Part shown: positions 61,193-64,000 of the stretch, piece by piece
How positions within the stretch are numbered: position 1 is the stretch's first letter
Layout of the letters: each line of letters begins with the position of its first letter
Origin: Algoriphagus sp. AGSA1
GTDB lineage: Bacteria; Bacteroidota; Bacteroidia; Cytophagales; Cyclobacteriaceae
Assembly: GCF_021390545.1 (NCBI RefSeq)
Contig: NZ_JAJUWR010000015.1
Location: 62,001 to 126,000 of the forward strand
DNA length: 64,000 nt
Direction of reading: 5' to 3'
The notes under the pieces: model-generated
Database searches by the model: none
What the model saw: the letters and a program-made list of their open reading frames with translations, nothing else
Told to the model about the DNA's origin: nothing
Program-made: the position numbers and the translations under genes

Positions 61193-61215
61193 AACAATTT
61201 CAATTAAAGAAGCTG

Positions 61216-61827
61216 TTACAGGTCAATTCCCATAAAAGACATAAAGGCTAAGCCCATGAGTCCGGTCAATAGCATGGTAATACCTAAACCTTTCAACCCA
61301 TTGGGCACATGGGAATACTTAAGTTTTTCACGAATAGCAGCCAATGCCACAATGGCCAAAAAGAATCCAGTCCCGGAACCAAATCCATAAACCGCTGATT
61401 CGGCCAGTGTGTAATCTCTTTGGGCCATAAATAGTGACCCGCCCAGAATGGCACAGTTTACAGCTATCAAGGGAAGAAAGATCCCGAGTGCCCCATAAAG
61501 AGCTGGGGCGAATTTCTCAACGATCATTTCCACCAACTGCACCATAGCCGCTATAATTGCAATAAACATGATAAACCTCAGGAAGGTTAAATCTATGGTA
61601 GCAAGACTTGCGCTAACCCAAGATAAACCGCCTTCTTTAAGTACATATTCATTTAGAAGCCAGTTCACAGGAACAGTCACAGTCAAGACAAAGATTACAG
61701 CAGCCCCTAGGCCAATTGCGGTGCTTACCTTTTTAGAAACAGCCAAAAAAGAACACATTCCAAGGAAGTAAGCAAAAACCATATTGTCGATAAATATCGA
61801 CCGAATACCTAAATTAAATAAATCCAT
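61216..61827 (-). CDS. nqrE: Na+-translocating NADH:quinone reductase subunit E
   Basis: A 203-residue protein with six helices, homologous to NqrD and RnfA. The conserved half-helix with Cys, [12 protein letters not shown] near residues 21-32 and [10 protein letters not shown] near 119-128, supplies the Cys ligands of the Fe/[2Fe-2S] site shared with NqrD. It is part of the channel that pumps Na+ while NADH is oxidised. It lies 14 bases after nqrD. Normally nqrF follows; here a terminator does. Confidence 0.96.
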   Translation of the reverse strand: MDLFNLGIRSIFIDNMVFAYFLGMCSFLAVSKKVSTAIGLGAAVIFVLTVTVPVNWLLNEYVLKEGGLSWVSASLATIDLTFLRFIMFIAIIAAMVQLVEMIVEKFAPALYGALGIFLPLIAVNCAILGGSLFMAQRDYTLAESAVYGFGSGTGFFLAIVALAAIREKLKYSHVPNGLKGLGITMLLTGLMGLAFMSFMGIDL

Positions 61828-61841
61828 TTCTTCAGCTTGTT

Positions 61842-62513
61842 TTAGTGTTCAACATATCCTGTTTTGGTTCGCTGGATCCAAATAATCAATCCAAGCACCA
61901 TAAATGCTCCCACAGGGGATACCATCAGGCCGTTAGTTGCCAGTTTGAAATCAGGGCCGAATATACTTGAGATATATTCGTAAACAGGAACTCCAAATAC
62001 CGCCCCTGAACCCAATAATTCTCTAAAAAAGGCCACCGTAAGTATGATCCATGAGTATCCTAAAGCGGATCCAAATCCATCGAGAATAGAATCATAGGGT
62101 TTATTGCCCAATGCAAAAGCCTCCAGACGTCCCATCACGATACAATTAGTAATAATCAATCCTACAAATACGGAAAGTTCTTTGTACATATCGTAAGCAA
62201 AAGCCTTCAGTACTTCATTCACTAAGGTAACCAAGGTTGCCACTACTGCCAGCTGCACGATAATACGTACCCTACTTGGTATGGTATTTCTAAGCAATGA
62301 TATCAGTAAATTGGACATAACTACTACGAAAATAACAGCAATTGCCATTACCAAGGTAGGCTTCATTTGCGTAGTAACAGCCAAGGCAGAACATATACCC
62401 AATACCTGGATGGTGATAGGGTTGTCATCGATCAAAGGGTCACTGATCAGCTTTTTTCTACGTTTGGACAGCAATGCCTCTGCGGGCTTTTTTTCTATAG
62501 TTTCAGCACTCAT
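61842..62513 (-). CDS. nqrD: Na+-translocating NADH:quinone reductase subunit D
   Basis: A 223-residue six-helix protein. [10 protein letters not shown] near residue 36 and [16 protein letters not shown] near 119-135 carry the Cys pair facing NqrE, and the family segment [24 protein letters not shown] is present. The N-terminal 20 residues form a basic cytosolic tail. It lies 30 bases after nqrC. Confidence 0.96.
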   Translation of the reverse strand: MSAETIEKKPAEALLSKRRKKLISDPLIDDNPITIQVLGICSALAVTTQMKPTLVMAIAVIFVVVMSNLLISLLRNTIPSRVRIIVQLAVVATLVTLVNEVLKAFAYDMYKELSVFVGLIITNCIVMGRLEAFALGNKPYDSILDGFGSALGYSWIILTVAFFRELLGSGAVFGVPVYEYISSIFGPDFKLATNGLMVSPVGAFMVLGLIIWIQRTKTGYVEH

Positions 62514-62543
62514 ATTTAAATAATTCTTGAGTTGATGTTTCGA

Positions 62544-63308
62544 TTAAAGCACAGCTACTTGAGAAGACGATTTCCGACTCTTGATGTATGATTCATAATA
62601 GCCCAAATAGTTTTTAAGCATACTATTAACTCCTTTCGCTGTAATGGTGGCTCCTGAAAGCCCATCTACTTGATGAGGGTTGCCGGAATAATCCTTCCCT
62701 TCTCCTTTTTGCATTTCCACTGCTACCAATTCTCCTGATTCATCGTAAATAGACTTGCCTTCAAATCTGCTTTGGACGGCAGGTTCTGTGATTCTTGCTC
62801 CCAGTCCCGGAGTCTCTCCAGCATGGGCCAAGGTGATTCCACCTACAGTATTCATATCGGTATCCAAAGCTATATAACCCCAGATGGCATCCCAAAGACC
62901 GGCTCCATATAAAGGAAAAATATAAGACTGGACTTTATCTTTATTTCCTTCCTCATGATAAATGAAAACAGGATAAAGCCTTTTATCAGCTGGTTTTTTA
63001 TAATTCTTTGCAATATCCACATTTTCAGCGGTGACCGGAGCTCCATCCTGTTCTGTGATCTCCTCTCCATTTATATCTACTACAATAGAGGCTATATGGC
63101 TTTTATAATATTGATTTACCTCATCAGGTTTCATCGCATCAATTTCCTCCACTGGAATCACCGCACCTAATATTTGCTTCTTTGTGTCCAGTTCTATGGC
63201 TTCTTTCTGCATAGGCCCCAGCACCTGCGAGGTTCCTGAAAGAAGTAACCCTAAGACCACCGTCAAAATAACGGAGAACGTAATAATGTAAGTATTAGAC
63301 TGTTGCAC
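62544..63308 (-). CDS. nqrC: Na+-translocating NADH:quinone reductase subunit C
   Basis: A 254-residue protein with one N-terminal helix (7-27) and a periplasmic FMN domain. The flavin is attached through Thr in the SGAT motif of [14 protein letters not shown] near residues 219-232, and [13 protein letters not shown] is also typical. The start is GTG at 63308; it overlaps nqrB by 14 bases and no ATG precedes the membrane helix. NqrC passes electrons from the NqrD/E cluster to NqrB. Confidence 0.96.
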   Translation of the reverse strand: MQQSNTYIITFSVILTVVLGLLLSGTSQVLGPMQKEAIELDTKKQILGAVIPVEEIDAMKPDEVNQYYKSHIASIVVDINGEEITEQDGAPVTAENVDIAKNYKKPADKRLYPVFIYHEEGNKDKVQSYIFPLYGAGLWDAIWGYIALDTDMNTVGGITLAHAGETPGLGARITEPAVQSRFEGKSIYDESGELVAVEMQKGEGKDYSGNPHQVDGLSGATITAKGVNSMLKNYLGYYESYIKSRKSSSQVAVL

Positions 63309-64000
63309 GTTGTAACCTCCTTGTTTTGTTTGCTTTAACTACATAATAATCGATCAATGGAGCGAACACGTTCATAAATAGAACCGCAAGCATAATCCCC
63401 TCAGGGTATGCGGGGTTTGTCACTCTAATGATCACTGTGAGGATACCGATAAGAAGACCATATATCCATTTCCCCGTTTCAGTTTGCGAGGCAGAGACCG
63501 GATCTGTAGCCATAAAGACAATACCAAATGCCAATCCACCCATCACCCAGTGATACTGAGGAGGAAGTGCCATATACTCATTAACCGCAAATAGGTTCAT
63601 CACCAATCCCATAAGATAAGCTCCGGCAAATCCAGAAACTATGATTTTCCAGCTCGCCACACCAGTCCCGATTAATATCAGCGCACCGATTAAGGCCATT
63701 AAAGTAGAGGTCTCACCGATAGATCCAGGAATCCAGCCCATAAACAGGTTTGCAAAATCATATAATCCTGATCCTAGCACAGTGTTATGACTAGCTAAAG
63801 CATCAACCGCAGATTGGGTTCCTTCTACACCGGCATTGTAAACCACAGAAAGAGCGGTAGCTCCAGAAAAGCCATCTACAGGAGTTTTATCCCCTAGGTA
63901 AGTCCAAACCTGGTCACCTGAAATCTGAGCTGGATATGCAAAATACAAAAATGCTCTTGCCGTCATGGCTACGTTCAGCACGTTCATACCAGTACCACCA
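63295..64000 (-). CDS. nqrB: Na+-translocating NADH:quinone reductase subunit B (N-terminus outside window)
   Basis: The C-terminal 234 residues of NqrB run to the window's right edge with no start inside it. The visible part has the [16 protein letters not shown] segment, the covalent-FMN motif [12 protein letters not shown] near 63850, and about six helices, including [23 protein letters not shown]. NqrB binds FMN and riboflavin and forms part of the Na+ path. nqrA is expected beyond the edge. Confidence 0.95.
   Translation of the reverse strand, partial: GGTGMNVLNVAMTARAFLYFAYPAQISGDQVWTYLGDKTPVDGFSGATALSVVYNAGVEGTQSAVDALASHNTVLGSGLYDFANLFMGWIPGSIGETSTLMALIGALILIGTGVASWKIIVSGFAGAYLMGLVMNLFAVNEYMALPPQYHWVMGGLAFGIVFMATDPVSASQTETGKWIYGLLIGILTVIIRVTNPAYPEGIMLAVLFMNVFAPLIDYYVVKANKTRRLQRATV

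Overview
This 64 kb window looks like a chromosomal segment of a Gram-negative Bacteroidetes bacterium, most likely of the Cytophagales/Cyclobacteriaceae group. The evidence is the Alternative Complex III plus cytochrome oxidase operon, Na+-NQR genes, a six-domain ribosomal protein S1, TonB receptors, many secreted lipoproteins, and promoters of the Bacteroidetes form TTG-N18/19-TAnnTTTG. Taxonomy is inferred from gene content and sequence style; no database was searched. Gene starts are placed at the best ATG unless stated.

Layout. 1-5.1 kb: a partial surface-type protein and a large NtrY-like sensor kinase. 5.1-21.7 kb: one long leftward respiratory operon, actABCDEF then oxidase subunits II and I, heme A synthesis (ctaA, ctaB), two subunit III genes, subunit IV, SCO, DUF420 and a small CAMC-motif protein. 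It has a recognisable promoter and terminator. 22.0-25.1 kb: tRNA-Cys and a two-subunit molybdenum hydroxylase. 25.1-28.9 kb: two lipoproteins and rpsA. 29.5-33.7 kb: a secreted protein with seven 34-residue SDHF repeats, an intact LytS-type kinase, a degenerate kinase lacking its histidine, and a LytTR regulator. 33.8-42.6 kb: the tryptophan operon trpE-G-D-C-F-B-A followed by the DAHP synthase gene. A leader region carries a peptide with three consecutive Trp codons and a terminator hairpin, so attenuation is strongly suggested. A broken S23-type four-helix-bundle gene lies between trpE and trpG. 43-47.5 kb: small unknown genes, SRP RNA, a small transaldolase, ftsE and an S41 protease. 48.1-53.8 kb: a TonB receptor, a beta-propeller phytase and a TPR-HTH regulator, a probable phytate-use module. 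54.2-60.4 kb: PAP2 phosphatase, GT39 glycosyltransferase, mnmH-selD (2-selenouridine tRNA modification), a TolB-like propeller protein and DUF502. 60.5-64 kb: a DUF1080 protein and nqrE, nqrD, nqrC and partial nqrB, closed by a terminator with no nqrF in its usual place.

Most notable points: the trp leader with its near-leaderless mRNA; the kinase/pseudokinase/regulator cluster behind the SDHF-repeat protein; and a diverged dispersed repeat present in at least four places, two of which end at start codons.
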